The notes beneath the pieces are model-generated. The model did no database searches, was not told where the DNA came from, and saw only the letters and a list, made by a program, of their open reading frames with translations. The translations under genes and the position numbers were made by a program. Below are positions 45,479 through 54,308 of a DNA stretch of 64,000 nucleotides, piece by piece. The number at the start of each line of letters is the position of its first letter. The first letter of the stretch is position 1. Origin of the DNA: Metabacillus sp. B2-18 (lineage in GTDB: Bacteria; Bacillota; Bacilli; Bacillales; Bacillaceae); NCBI RefSeq assembly GCF_021117275.1, contig NZ_CP088245.1, forward strand, positions 4,528,001 to 4,592,000, written 5' to 3'.

Positions 45479-46879
45479 TTAAGCTGCTAATACTATTCTT
45501 AAAAATTCTTCCGTTTTTGTGTAGTTGAGCTTCTTCTTAATTTCAGATAAATAACTATATTGTGGTTGTTTTGATTGATAAGGCTTTTTGTGTTGTAACA
45601 TAGAAAAGGCTATTCTTATAAATTTATTTCCTAAAGCTATATAGGCTTTTCTTGCATGTTTTCCTCGTTCCCTCAATCTATCAAAGAAAGGTCGTAAGTC
45701 TTTATTGTGTTGTGCCAACGATTTACCTACGGTATACACGATGAATCGTAAGTGCTTGTTTCCCTGCTTAGAGATCTTGCCGTAGAAGCCTTGTGTTCCT
45801 CCAGACTGAATAATAATTGGATTTGTACCAGCTTTTTTTATAAGTTGGCCGGCATTCTCGTAATGAGAAACTTCACCTAATTCGCTAAAGAACTCTGCCG
45901 CAGTAATTACTCCTATTCCTGGAACTGTTAATAGAAGTCTACCTTCTGTTTGGAGTAATACCCGTTCTATTTCTTTCTCGAGAATGATGATTGTTTCGTT
46001 TAGTTGCCTTAAATCCTTAAGTGCTAGATGAAGTAAAAGTAATTCTGCAGACAGATCTTCCTTTGGTTTAACAATTGAATTCTCGGCTACGGAAAGTAGG
46101 GTATTCATGGTATCTTCTCTCATTCTTAATTTTTGTAATCGCGAGATTTCCCTAATGCCTGTAAGTCCAAGAGATAAAACATCTGAAGGATGGGGGTAAT
46201 GCTCCATGAAAATCAACGAGGACTTTCCCCAGAAATCACTAAAAATAAGTTTTTTCCTTGGTATATTACCTTTTACTTCAATATATCCTTGAAACTCTCT
46301 CCAGATATGATCCATCAAAGTCCGTATTTTCACACGAGTTTTTGAGCGCTTTTGAACCTCAGTTCTTCTTGCACGAGTAAGTGTCATTAATTTACGAAAA
46401 TTACCTTCTGGTAATTTGTTTTCCATACCTTTATTTTGCATTAAGGCATGAGCGATAGCGTAAAGGTCGAGGTCATCTGTTTTACTCCAATTTAGAGCGC
46501 TAGCTCTTTCCTCATGAGTTGTCGCTGCATTTATTAAAGTCACATGATATCCAAACTTACTTAATTCTTTTACAATGTCCTCATAATAATGACCAGTAAC
46601 TTCCACTCCAATCAACAGTTTTTCTGCCTGGAGTTCTTTTTCTGCCTTTTTAATCCTCGAGCATATATCCTTTATTCCTACCTCGTTTATCCCAAAGAAA
46701 AATGGTTTTTCTATAACATCACCAAAGTAATTACAGATAAGAGCCTTTTGAAAATACTTTGCCGCATCGATCGCTACAATTAAAACTTTTTCTAAATTTA
46801 GTCCTCTAAGTTGTGAACTGAATTGACTACCTTTTCTTCCTTGTATATTATTAATATAGTTTTTGTTTTTTAACCCCAT
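45479..46879 (-). CDS. IS110-family transposase
   Basis: 466 residues: N-terminal RuvC-like DEDD domain (VLIVAIDAAKYFQKAL, IGVEVTGHYYEDIV, NWSKTDDLDLYAIA) and C-terminal Transposase_20-type domain (LLTVPGIGVITAAEFFSELG) with the catalytic serine region NPIIIQSGGTQGFYGKISKQGNKHLR. These recombinases move DNA without generating long terminal repeats, guided by a bridge RNA. The full length and intact motifs suggest an active gene. GGAGGAG precedes the ATG. The element probably covers roughly 45.2-47.0 kb; I cannot fix its ends. Confidence 0.93.
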   Translation of the reverse strand: MGLKNKNYINNIQGRKGSQFSSQLRGLNLEKVLIVAIDAAKYFQKALICNYFGDVIEKPFFFGINEVGIKDICSRIKKAEKELQAEKLLIGVEVTGHYYEDIVKELSKFGYHVTLINAATTHEERASALNWSKTDDLDLYAIAHALMQNKGMENKLPEGNFRKLMTLTRARRTEVQKRSKTRVKIRTLMDHIWREFQGYIEVKGNIPRKKLIFSDFWGKSSLIFMEHYPHPSDVLSLGLTGIREISRLQKLRMREDTMNTLLSVAENSIVKPKEDLSAELLLLHLALKDLRQLNETIIILEKEIERVLLQTEGRLLLTVPGIGVITAAEFFSELGEVSHYENAGQLIKKAGTNPIIIQSGGTQGFYGKISKQGNKHLRFIVYTVGKSLAQHNKDLRPFFDRLRERGKHARKAYIALGNKFIRIAFSMLQHKKPYQSKQPQYSYLSEIKKKLNYTKTEEFLRIVLAA

Positions 46880-47010
46880 GTGTTTCTCCTCCGTGTTGGT
46901 TGATAGAATGAGGTTCCCTGTCAGGTACTTTAATCTTACAACATGGAGAACACTGGGGTCTTTTTTTATTTAAAGACTATTCGACATTATTATCTAATAC
47001 ACCAGGCACC

Positions 47011-47439
47011 CTAAAACAAAGGAACTACAAAATACCTTATTTTAGGCTCTAATCGTATAACCTCTTCATAACTTCCATTTTTGTCGTTCCAATTTATCGT
47101 TAATAACACTTCATCTTTTTTATTTTCTATGGTTTCAGTTGTTGTTAGGTAATTGTAGTTATGACCGTTTTCTACTTCTTCTTTACTGTCTACCGAATGT
47201 AGTTCTGTTCCGTTTTTAGTAAGGATAACATTTGAAATAGTGACTGTTTCTTTTCCGTTCCAAGTAAGGTTACCATTCCAAAAGCCTTTAGGGCTTCGTT
47301 CATCCTTGAACGTTGTTTTCCAGTCCTTATTTTGAGAGTATCCTTCCCACTCAGGGGGTTGATTTAGTGAGTAGATGACCCAGGATACAAGGCACAAAAT
47401 GAAAATAGCTATGAAGTAAATTATTTTTTTATTCGTCAT
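47011..47439 (-). CDS. Membrane-anchored extracytoplasmic protein of unknown function
   Basis: 142 residues: one N-terminal helix (IIYFIAIFILCLVSWVIYSL), then a ~115-residue soluble domain rich in Trp, Asn and Lys with beta character (WEGYSQNKDWKTTFKDE, GFWNGNLTWNGKETVTISNV, VLLTINWNDKNGSYEEVIRL). No lipobox at the usual position. I do not recognise the family. It stands between IS110 and the comA gene and has its own terminator region. Confidence 0.65.
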   Translation of the reverse strand: MTNKKIIYFIAIFILCLVSWVIYSLNQPPEWEGYSQNKDWKTTFKDERSPKGFWNGNLTWNGKETVTISNVILTKNGTELHSVDSKEEVENGHNYNYLTTTETIENKKDEVLLTINWNDKNGSYEEVIRLEPKIRYFVVPLF

Positions 47440-47585
47440 GTGGTCGTCTCCGTCTCCAGTTTTTTCCTATATCATACATGGACGGAACTAGGTTGAATAG
47501 AGTACGAATGACCTATTACCCTTTTTGATCACTCTATACATATTTCAGCTTGCGTTTAGAACCTTTTTCATCATTTTGCACATAC

Positions 47586-47622
47586 AGAAAGCCCATTCGA
47601 GACCTACTCAAATGGGCTTTCT
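47586..47622. terminator. Hairpin terminator upstream of comA
   Basis: AGAAAGCCCATT pairs with AATGGGCTTTCT. Related AAAAGCCC...GGGCTTTC or GAGCTTTC hairpins occur at 57609-57647 and 63700-63740. Confidence 0.65.
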
Positions 47623-47699
47623 ACCTCTATAAGCACCCTTTTTCTAAGAATTCGGTGCCCACAATGAATTTACAATACTGCTACCAAAAAACGGACAGA

Positions 47700-47768
47700 G
47701 GGACAGGTTCTTTGTCCCTATCCACTTGCCAAAATCCGTTAATTTAGTGAGACAAGGGACCTGTCCCC
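47700..47768. repeat. Two dispersed GGGACA palindromic repeats in the comA leader
   Basis: GGGACAGGTTCTTTGTCCC (47700-47718) and GAGACAAGGGACCTGTCCCC (47749-47768), 58-126 bp upstream of the comA start. They may lie in its promoter or 5' leader. Confidence 0.8.
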
Positions 47769-47825
47769 TTGTCCGCAGATTTGGTGTATACTTGAAAAAG
47801 AGCTGATGAACGAGGGTGATTTTCA

Positions 47826-48455
47826 ATGGTTAATGTATTAGTTGTAGATGATCATATTGCAGTAACAGAAGGTACAAAGGCAATATTAGAAACGTGTGAT
47901 GACATCTTTGTTGATACTTTGTCACCCCCTTTTTCTATCGATTTGATTAAGGACAAAGATTACTCAAAGTATGATGTTATCTTGATGGATATAAATTTAG
48001 GCCTGGAACAAAACGGAATTGAAGTGTCCAAACTCATTCTGAAGGATCAGCCTAATTGCAAAATCATTATTTACACGGGATATGATATTGAGGATTATTT
48101 TGTAGAAGCTGTAAAGAATGGGATTTACGGAGCTATTAATAAAAATACTACAAAACAAAATATTGTTACTTATATTAACCATGTTCTTAATGGGAATATT
48201 GTGATGTCATTAGAGCTTTGTAAAAGATCTCTTAAGACCTCCACAAAGCCACCAAGAGAGAAGGTTGGTTATACAGAACGCGAGCGTAAAATCCTAGAAT
48301 TATTAGGAGAAGGTCTAACGAATCAGGAGATTGCAGATAAAATTTTCGTGAGTAAACGAACTGTTGAGTATTCCATTACTGAGATATTTAATAAGTTGAA
48401 TGTATCGTCACGAGCAGAAGCCGTTTTAATCGCAAAATCTGAAGGACTCTTATAA
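47826..48455 (+). CDS. comA: Two-component response regulator ComA
   Basis: 209 residues: receiver domain (VDDH at 7-10, phospho-acceptor D55 in ILMDINL, IIIYTGYDIEDYF) and a LuxR/NarL helix-turn-helix (YTERERKILELLGEGLTNQE, IADKIFVSKRTVEYSITEIF). The match to B. subtilis ComA runs over the whole length, including the ending NKLNV.SRAEAVLIAKS.G.L. ComA~P activates quorum-sensing genes. In B. subtilis comA follows comP on the same strand; here it is convergent with comP, sharing a terminator. GAGGGTGA precedes the ATG. Confidence 0.93.
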   Translation: MVNVLVVDDHIAVTEGTKAILETCDDIFVDTLSPPFSIDLIKDKDYSKYDVILMDINLGLEQNGIEVSKLILKDQPNCKIIIYTGYDIEDYFVEAVKNGIYGAINKNTTKQNIVTYINHVLNGNIVMSLELCKRSLKTSTKPPREKVGYTERERKILELLGEGLTNQEIADKIFVSKRTVEYSITEIFNKLNVSSRAEAVLIAKSEGLL

Positions 48456-48460
48456 ATAGG

Positions 48461-48505
48461 AAAGATAACCTCCTTGTCTCATGGCAAGTGTAGGTTATCT
48501 TTTTT
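48461..48505. terminator. Bidirectional terminator between comA and comP
   Basis: AAAGATAACCT pairs with AGGTTATCTTT, followed by TTTAT. Confidence 0.75.
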
Positions 48506-50783
48506 ATATTTCAATGATAACTTTAAATCCGTCACCAGGGTTCGTATCTATCTTCATTGTTCCGTTTAACAGCGCAACTCTCTCACGAATACCTGATAAC
48601 CCCATACTGCTCTCCTTGGAAAATATTGTATCAGCACCAGCGCCAACACCATTGTCTTCATAATGAATAACCAATACCTCTTTAATATTAACTAGGATAA
48701 GGTTAATATGTGAAGCCTCAGAATGCTTAGCCGCATTGTTTAACAGCTCTTGAACAATTCGATAGATATTTAATTGTACATCTAAATCCTCAGGTTCCTT
48801 AAGGTTGTTAATATTTAAGTTAACCGTCATTTGATGGTTTTCTTCATGTTGATAAATTAACTTTTCCAAACCCTTTTTTAACCCTAGATCATATAAAACA
48901 TTCGGTCTTAATTCATAGCATGTTTCTCTAGTTGTCTTAATAACCTTCGTGATATGATTCATCATTTTATTTATCTCATCAGTACTTACATCATTACCAC
49001 TTATATACCATTCACTCGCTCTTTCAAAATTCTTTTGAAGAGAAAGCAAGTCTTGTAAAACTGAATCATGAAGGTCCTTCGCAACCTCTGATCTTTGTTT
49101 TTCTTCTAGTTTATAGAGTACTCGGTTAAGCCAAATTGGGTTTGACTCTTCCTTTGAATGCTCCAAGTTTTCAAGATATGACATGAGGTTTTCAATCTTT
49201 AAAAAGTTCTCAAGCGTTACATGTGTGTAATAAGCAAGGGTTTTTAGATAAGAGAGTTCGTCTCTTGTTAAGATCGGTGTGTTTATTTTGGAAGTACATA
49301 CAAGTAAGTAGAAGTTTTTATCCACTTCACCTACATTGATAATAAATCCTCTATTAACTTCGATAATCTGCCCTACAGTTCTATTACATTTCTTAATTTC
49401 TTCTTCATATTCTAGGATATCTTGAGCAAGCTCACTCAGTAAAATAGAATCCTTGCCAATTTCAACATGGTAAATATCACTAACTAGTGTGATATCTAGT
49501 ATTGTTTTCTTGAGTTCATCCATTACCTGACTAATATTATTTGCATTCCTTAGACTTTCTGTATAGCGAAAGATACTCTGTTGATAATTTTTCTTTTCAG
49601 AAAAACGGTTTAATTTGCTGTCTAATATTTCCTTATAGTAAAACGTTAGCATATAGATAAATATGAAAAATACAAATAACCTGATTGAATATAAAATAGG
49701 GTTATTACCTTTTGTCATCGCAACTACAGAAATACTAAGTAATCCAGGAATTAATCCTATAAGAAAGTAATAGCGTACTCGCCCAATAACAAAATCGATA
49801 TCATGAATTTTGTCAGCTAAAAATTGATAAACTAACGCTGTTGGGATAATTATTAGGAATCCAGCTAATATAATCGGAGGAAAAATATAAACCCTAAACA
49901 ATACATATGGAATAACATAAAAAATAACAAACGGTGTAATGGCAATGATATTTGAAATAAGCAGCACTTTAATTAGATATTTTTGTACCCTATAATCTAT
50001 ACGTCTTAATCCTAAAACCATTACAATAAATCCAATTACATATAGGATAAAAAATGACAATAAGTTTATAGATTTCTGATAAGCAAATTCTACAAATATC
50101 ATTTGCTCAATCAGTACATTTAGGATAACTACAAAATATCCTATCTTATAGCACCATTTGCTAAACCACACCTTTCCAATATCTGAAAAGTAATGGTAGA
50201 TAAACTGTAAGAATAATACTGGAACAGATAGAAAAGTAACAAGATTTAAATTTCTAAGTAGTACCTCTCCTCTAGTAGATCCTCCACCACTAAAATATGC
50301 AACTGAGAGATCCAGTAGAAAAATAATGAGGTAGAATGAAGGGCGATTTAAGCCATTTTCTGTTGTATTATAGATATGGAAGCATGCATAAAGCACTAAA
50401 ATAGCGACAATAGATGGTACGATAATTTGAAATACGGTTTGCAAATCAAACGTATAATCAAAATGAAAATCTTCTATTTCACCATTTGTTTTTAGGACGC
50501 TTATTCGATCTGATTGTTCAATTCTTTCATATTTATTTACTAGTTTATAATTATGTGGATCTTTACCATTGACTGAAAGTATAATATCTCCGGGTTTGAG
50601 TCCAGATTCTTCCGCTATTGAACTTGGTTCTAACTCAACAACTTTAACTGGTTTATCTGGATCATTTGTAACCCTTGCCCCGATATAAGGGTGCATAGTT
50701 ATAAAAACTGTAGTATAGGCAACAATTGATAGGAAGATGATTACTGCAATGGTGAAGAACACTCTTGACTGTCTTATATTCAC
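48504..50783 (-). CDS. comP: Sensor histidine kinase ComP
   Basis: 759 residues, close to B. subtilis ComP (769). An N-terminal helix and an extracytoplasmic PDZ-like segment (VVELEPSSIAEESGLKPGDI) are followed by about eight membrane helices and a cytoplasmic region (FRYTESLRNANNISQVMDEL). The HisKA_3 motif DLHDSVLQDLLSLQK carries the phosphorylated His; the ATPase domain has YRIVQELLNNAAKHSE and MGLSGIRERVALLNG. It detects the extracellular ComX pheromone and phosphorylates ComA. GTG start with AAAGGAG 15 bases upstream. Its N-terminal half is the pherotype-specific part and is typically divergent. It is 45 bp behind comX, on the same strand. Confidence 0.93.
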   Translation of the reverse strand: MNIRQSRVFFTIAVIIFLSIVAYTTVFITMHPYIGARVTNDPDKPVKVVELEPSSIAEESGLKPGDIILSVNGKDPHNYKLVNKYERIEQSDRISVLKTNGEIEDFHFDYTFDLQTVFQIIVPSIVAILVLYACFHIYNTTENGLNRPSFYLIIFLLDLSVAYFSGGGSTRGEVLLRNLNLVTFLSVPVLFLQFIYHYFSDIGKVWFSKWCYKIGYFVVILNVLIEQMIFVEFAYQKSINLLSFFILYVIGFIVMVLGLRRIDYRVQKYLIKVLLISNIIAITPFVIFYVIPYVLFRVYIFPPIILAGFLIIIPTALVYQFLADKIHDIDFVIGRVRYYFLIGLIPGLLSISVVAMTKGNNPILYSIRLFVFFIFIYMLTFYYKEILDSKLNRFSEKKNYQQSIFRYTESLRNANNISQVMDELKKTILDITLVSDIYHVEIGKDSILLSELAQDILEYEEEIKKCNRTVGQIIEVNRGFIINVGEVDKNFYLLVCTSKINTPILTRDELSYLKTLAYYTHVTLENFLKIENLMSYLENLEHSKEESNPIWLNRVLYKLEEKQRSEVAKDLHDSVLQDLLSLQKNFERASEWYISGNDVSTDEINKMMNHITKVIKTTRETCYELRPNVLYDLGLKKGLEKLIYQHEENHQMTVNLNINNLKEPEDLDVQLNIYRIVQELLNNAAKHSEASHINLILVNIKEVLVIHYEDNGVGAGADTIFSKESSMGLSGIRERVALLNGTMKIDTNPGDGFKVIIEI

Positions 50784-50827
50784 TTTGCTTCTAAATAACT
50801 CCTTTATGCTTTAAAAGCATATGATGA

Positions 50828-51001
50828 TTACATCCAGAATTTAGATAGTGACACTTTACTATGATCTTTAATCATTTTAATAACCTGAAGAGTCTCTTCC
50901 TTCGTTACTTTCACTAAAGAAGCTGTACCTGCTAAAACCGCTTGCTTTTCTGTCTCATTGTTTCTTAGGTAATTAACTGTTTGCTCAACTGTTGGATTCA
51001 T
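50828..51001 (-). CDS. comX: ComX-type quorum-sensing pheromone precursor
   Basis: A 57-residue ORF (MNPTVEQTVNYLRNN... ending SKVSLSKFWM) with AAAGGAGA before its ATG, between a 54-residue ORF and comP. ComX precursors are 50-75 residues with a hydrophilic helical leader and a C-terminal pheromone that contains one Trp near the end, which ComQ prenylates. Here the only Trp is residue 56, in KFWM at the C-terminus. The position immediately upstream of comP is the comX slot. Mature ComX peptides are 5-10 residues, so it would come from within KVSLSKFWM. No sequence similarity to known ComX is expected because the family is hypervariable. Confidence 0.8.
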   Translation of the reverse strand: MNPTVEQTVNYLRNNETEKQAVLAGTASLVKVTKEETLQVIKMIKDHSKVSLSKFWM

Positions 51002-51016
51002 TCCAATCTCTCCTTT

Positions 51017-51181
51017 TTATATGGTTTCTAAAAGTACATCTTTTATTGCTTTTTGTGCTATCTCATCTACATAAAGCAGGCATGAGCGATTTAAAAGTAT
51101 TTGTTCTAGTTCTTCTTTGTTCTTAGGATCAATTAGGTATGCTACTATATCGGATATTTCATAGTTTGATCGAATCATCAT
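51017..51181 (-). CDS. 54-residue ORF in the comQ slot; possible comQ remnant
   Basis: Starts at ATGATG behind AAAGGAGGG and ends 15 bp before comX, so it is translated as the first gene of the comX-comP unit. The sequence (MMIRSNYEISDIVAYLIDPK, then NKEELEQILLNRSCLLYVDE) has a faint resemblance in spacing to the C-terminus of ComQ (K-E-x5-L...Y...), the isoprenyl transferase that modifies ComX. It is far too short to be an enzyme. It may be a decayed comQ whose remaining tail has kept its ribosome binding site, or an unrelated small protein. The frame is open 37 codons further upstream but that part looks like promoter sequence. Confidence 0.55.
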   Translation of the reverse strand: MMIRSNYEISDIVAYLIDPKNKEELEQILLNRSCLLYVDEIAQKAIKDVLLETI

Positions 51182-51348
51182 ACCCTCCTTTAACACTTCT
51201 ATTTTACTAAAATTGTAAGGGATTTGAAAATAAATATTTTGTAAAATTGGGAGGGCGAATAGCAAAACAGGTCGTAATACCCAATATTTCATGATTACAA
51301 ATACCCAATTCCAAAAATTTGAATTATTTTATTTTTATATCCTTAAAT

Positions 51349-51864
51349 TTATAATGTAATATTTTTTTGAGTATCCATTAAATAACTAGAAATCGCCTTT
51401 ACATTCTTCAAGTTTTTCCCATAATCCACAACAGTAGTTGGAACAGCAGGCTTACTTTGTATATGTACCTTAGAATTTTCCGCATTGATCTTCTCAACAT
51501 TAACCACAATTGTATCTCCCCAGGTTAGGGCGTTTACTGCTGTTTTAGCGCGGATAATACCTTCCTGCTCATTTTCATAAGTGATTTTTGCACCTTTAAT
51601 CGAAAGCACCGCCTTTTTACATAGCTCAAAGACAGGCTTGCATGGCAGAGTTAATTCAATTACTTTTTCCTGCTTCACACTACTAGTTCCTGATTCTCCA
51701 ATTGACTTCATTGAAATTTTGTTAATGATTCCTATCATGACAGCCATTGCTAATCCAAAAAAGAAACCTACCGTAATTCCTAGTTCCAGTTCTTGAAACA
51801 AAAGGCCCATAATAAGTCCAAAAGAAATGCTAGTTATGAAAAAGATCGTGAGCAGTTTCTTCAT
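51349..51864 (-). CDS. Small membrane protein with cytoplasmic or exposed beta domain, unknown
   Basis: 171 residues. Two hydrophobic helices at the N-terminus (LLTIFFITSISFGLIMGLLF and GITVGFFFGLAMAVMIGII), then a ~110-residue soluble domain (VIELTLPCKPVFELCKKAVL, GIIRAKTAVNALTWGDTIVV, VNVEKINAENSKVHI). The ATG at 51864 has GGAGGAG nine bases before it; the reading frame extends 51 codons further but that stretch contains no such signal. Unknown family; the soluble part resembles small SRPBCC- or DUF-type beta domains, but I cannot say more. Confidence 0.6.
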   Translation of the reverse strand: MKKLLTIFFITSISFGLIMGLLFQELELGITVGFFFGLAMAVMIGIINKISMKSIGESGTSSVKQEKVIELTLPCKPVFELCKKAVLSIKGAKITYENEQEGIIRAKTAVNALTWGDTIVVNVEKINAENSKVHIQSKPAVPTTVVDYGKNLKNVKAISSYLMDTQKNITL

Positions 51865-52021
51865 TTTATTTTTCTCCTCCAATAAAAAAAGCGTCCCACC
51901 TTTCGTAGAAACGCTATTGTATAGTATAAATAGTACATACTTTGTAGATATGCATTCAATGCTAACTTTGAATCCCAACCGCTTGCATAATCTCGGTAAG
52001 TGATAGAAACCATACATTCAT

Positions 52022-52046
52022 TTCGACAAATTTCGGGAAGTGACAG
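52022..52046 (+). repeat. 25-bp dispersed repeat TTCGACAAA...CGGGAAGTGACAG
   Basis: It lies directly before the IS3 element; sequence after GTGACAG differs from the other copies, so the element may have inserted at or next to it. Confidence 0.75.
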
Positions 52047-52124
52047 TGCTCGACCCCCTTATAATGGACATATGAATTATAATTAAAGTACGACATATAT
52101 ACATTTTTATTGGGGGGATAAGAG

Positions 52125-52427
52125 ATGGCAAAACAACATAATACTGTCGAAACTAAGTTAAAAGCTGTTCGTAGAGTATTGGAAGATCTTACACCAGTGG
52201 CAATTGTGGCTAAAGATTTAGACCTTCATCGTGATACGGTTAATCGATGGGTTAATGCATATAAGAAAAATGGAGAAAAAGGATTAATTAATCCTAAATC
52301 TGTTGCCCATTCTTCAACTCAAAAACAAGATGAAAAGATAAGAGAGTTAGAAAAGAAACTTAAAGAAAAAGAACTAGAGAATGAAATCCTAAAAAAGTTC
52401 CAGGCCTTTCTCAAGGAGAAAAAATAA
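52125..52427 (+). CDS. IS3-family transposase OrfA
   Basis: 100 residues: helix-turn-helix (AIVAKDLDLHRDTVNRWVNA) that binds the element ends, and a C-terminal leucine-zipper-like helix (EKIRELEKKLKEKELENEIL). It ends at a run of six A (GAG AAA AAA TAA). The -1 frame remains open from there into OrfB, so a programmed -1 frameshift would make the full OrfAB transposase. Confidence 0.9.
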   Translation: MAKQHNTVETKLKAVRRVLEDLTPVAIVAKDLDLHRDTVNRWVNAYKKNGEKGLINPKSVAHSSTQKQDEKIRELEKKLKEKELENEILKKFQAFLKEKK

Positions 52428-52453
52428 ACACAAAATATGAGGCAATTACCCAC

Positions 52454-53341
52454 TTGAGAGAGGAATATTCTGTGGTGTTGTTATGTAAGGTTTTAGGGGT
52501 ATCTAAAAGTGGATATTACGCTTATATTAAACGTCCTAGTAGAAAAATTGGTAAAGGGGATCGTGAAATTTTAAGCCTTATTAAACGTATCTATAATCGT
52601 CATCAGGGCACCTATGGTGCTAAACGAATTTCGAAAGTATTGAAGAATAAAGGAATAGTAGTGAATCACAAAAGAGTAGCTCGCTTAATGAAAGTAACAA
52701 ACTTAAAAGCCAAAGTAAGACGGCCAAAAACAACCAAAGAGTCTAAAGTTCAAGCAGCTGGTTTTGTATATGAAAATATTTTAAAAAGAAATTTCAAAGC
52801 AGTTCACCCTAATCAAAAATGGGTAACAGATATGACTGAGGTATGGATTGGGTCACATAAAAGATGTATCTCAGCTATTCTAGACTTATTTAACAGTGAA
52901 ATTATTGCTTTTGAGATTAGCACAAGTCCAAACACTGAATTAATTGAAGCTACTGTAAAAAAGGCGATGAAAAATAGAAATCTGAAAGATTTAAAAGGCG
53001 TAGTCATTCATAGTGATCAAGGAAGTGTCTATAGATCCCTTAGTTACAATGAATTAAGCAAGAATCTACACTTTACTCCGAGTATGTCACGTAAAGCAAA
53101 TTGTTGGGACAATGCGGTAATAGAGAGCTTTTTTTCCCAACTAAAATCTGAGTTTCCATGTTTTTATCCCACAAATAACATAAAAACAAGTGATACAAAC
53201 TTTAAAAAATATGTACATTATTACAACGAGGAACGAATTCATACAAGAACCGGTTTTGTTTCTCCAAGTGAATATTATAAGGATTATATCCAAACTAAGA
53301 AGCTGGGGCTTTGCGTATCAAACTTCAAAGCAGCAACTTGA
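52454..53341 (+). CDS. IS3-family transposase OrfB (rve/DDE domain)
   Basis: 295 residues from TTG 52454; the frame is open upstream to the OrfA slippery site (KINTKYEAITHLREEY), so it is probably made mostly as an OrfAB fusion. An N-terminal HTH_21-type segment (HQGTYGAKRISKVLKNKGI) is followed by the integrase core with D (WVTDMTEVWIG), D (VIHSDQGSVY) and E (CWDNAVIESFFSQLKSE). All three catalytic acidic residues are present, so it is likely functional. Confidence 0.92.
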   Translation: MREEYSVVLLCKVLGVSKSGYYAYIKRPSRKIGKGDREILSLIKRIYNRHQGTYGAKRISKVLKNKGIVVNHKRVARLMKVTNLKAKVRRPKTTKESKVQAAGFVYENILKRNFKAVHPNQKWVTDMTEVWIGSHKRCISAILDLFNSEIIAFEISTSPNTELIEATVKKAMKNRNLKDLKGVVIHSDQGSVYRSLSYNELSKNLHFTPSMSRKANCWDNAVIESFFSQLKSEFPCFYPTNNIKTSDTNFKKYVHYYNEERIHTRTGFVSPSEYYKDYIQTKKLGLCVSNFKAAT

Positions 53342-53554
53342 TATGAAGTGGTGGGCATGATTGCCTTGTTTGGTATGCCAACCATTAACTAAATGGCTGG
53401 CTTTTTGGTGGCAGAATAATGCCCACAGAGGCTCCATGTCAAGTATTAAATAAATCTCAGTTTAAAATTCAAAGGACAATTACATTTCATTTATTTTCCA
53501 ATTTTGTCGTTTTGTTTTTTGTCTATTTATTGGGGGTTTGACCACAGGCACCAC

Positions 53555-54103
53555 CTACTCCGGAACTCCCACCGCATTCACAGGATAAAACCGAAACTTC
53601 ACTTCACCAACGACAGAGTCATATGGTACGAATCCGAATAATCTGCTGTCTTTGCTGTCTAAGCGATTGTCTCCCATTACAAAGAGCTTGTCTTTTGGTA
53701 CTTTTGTTTCTCCTGTGATTTCTTCGAGGGTGAAGTCAAATGTTAGTTCTTCTAATGGATTATTTTCTTTATTTTCTCTTAAATACTCTTCTGGGAATTC
53801 TTCGCCATTGATAGAAAGAACATCATCTTCCATTTTAATCGTATCGCCAGGTAGACCTATTACTCTCTTTATATAGTGTTCTCCTTCAAGGTCTGGAGCA
53901 TCAAACACGACCACATCAAAGCGCTGAATCTCTGATGTTTTACTCAGTATCACCCGATCCGCATCATGTAATGTCGGTGACATGGATTCTCCAAATACAG
54001 ATGTTGGGGTAAAAATAAATTGTCGACAAACAAAAACAATGATAATCGCAAGTGCAAGTGTTTTTATCCAAGAAAGTATTTCTTTTTTTGTACTAGCTTT
54101 CAT
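53555..54103 (-). CDS. Type I signal peptidase
   Basis: 182 residues with a single N-terminal membrane helix (TLALAIIIVFVCRQFIF), as in Bacillus SipS/SipT. Catalytic Ser in FGESMSPTL and catalytic Lys in YIKRVIGLPGD; box E is VMGDNRLDSKDSR. It removes signal peptides from exported proteins, of which this window has more than ten. I chose the ATG at 54103 (GAGGTGG nine bases upstream) over the Met at 54121. It is divergent from the M48 protease across about 200 bp. Confidence 0.93.
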   Translation of the reverse strand: MKASTKKEILSWIKTLALAIIIVFVCRQFIFTPTSVFGESMSPTLHDADRVILSKTSEIQRFDVVVFDAPDLEGEHYIKRVIGLPGDTIKMEDDVLSINGEEFPEEYLRENKENNPLEELTFDFTLEEITGETKVPKDKLFVMGDNRLDSKDSRLFGFVPYDSVVGEVKFRFYPVNAVGVPE

Positions 54104-54308
54104 TCTTGTTTTCCACCTCATACTTCAAATTTTCCCATGAAAATAATTTCCAATTTCACCCTGTTTTCAACCACTTAAATCATACCACATTTCTAAAATG
54201 TATTTCCCATCCTTTCCCTAAAAGAAAAGGTTGTTTTTATATTCATTTTCATCTTTAAACATCATATAATGAAATTTGTCTGTTAGTAACTGTTAGGAGT
54301 TGAAAAAA

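Larger units (their letters stand above)
52041..53441 (+). mobile_element. IS3-family insertion sequence (approximate limits)
   Basis: Contains overlapping-frame orfA and orfB. Possible ends are TGACAG...CGACCCCC at 52041 and, inverted, TGACATGGAGCC ending at 53441, which share only TGACA and a few more bases. No convincing target duplication, so the limits are approximate. The 3' non-coding end has a hairpin (GTGGGCAT...ATGCCCAC). Confidence 0.55.

Noticed and set aside
50828..51001. Possibility that the comX-slot ORF is a chance ORF
   Set aside because: It has a good ribosome binding site, correct position and length, and a single Trp next to the C-terminus, so I kept it as comX.
51182..51292. 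N-terminal extension of the 54-residue ORF upstream of comX to 91 residues
   Set aside because: The extension has no Shine-Dalgarno, while AAAGGAGGG directly precedes the internal ATGATG.
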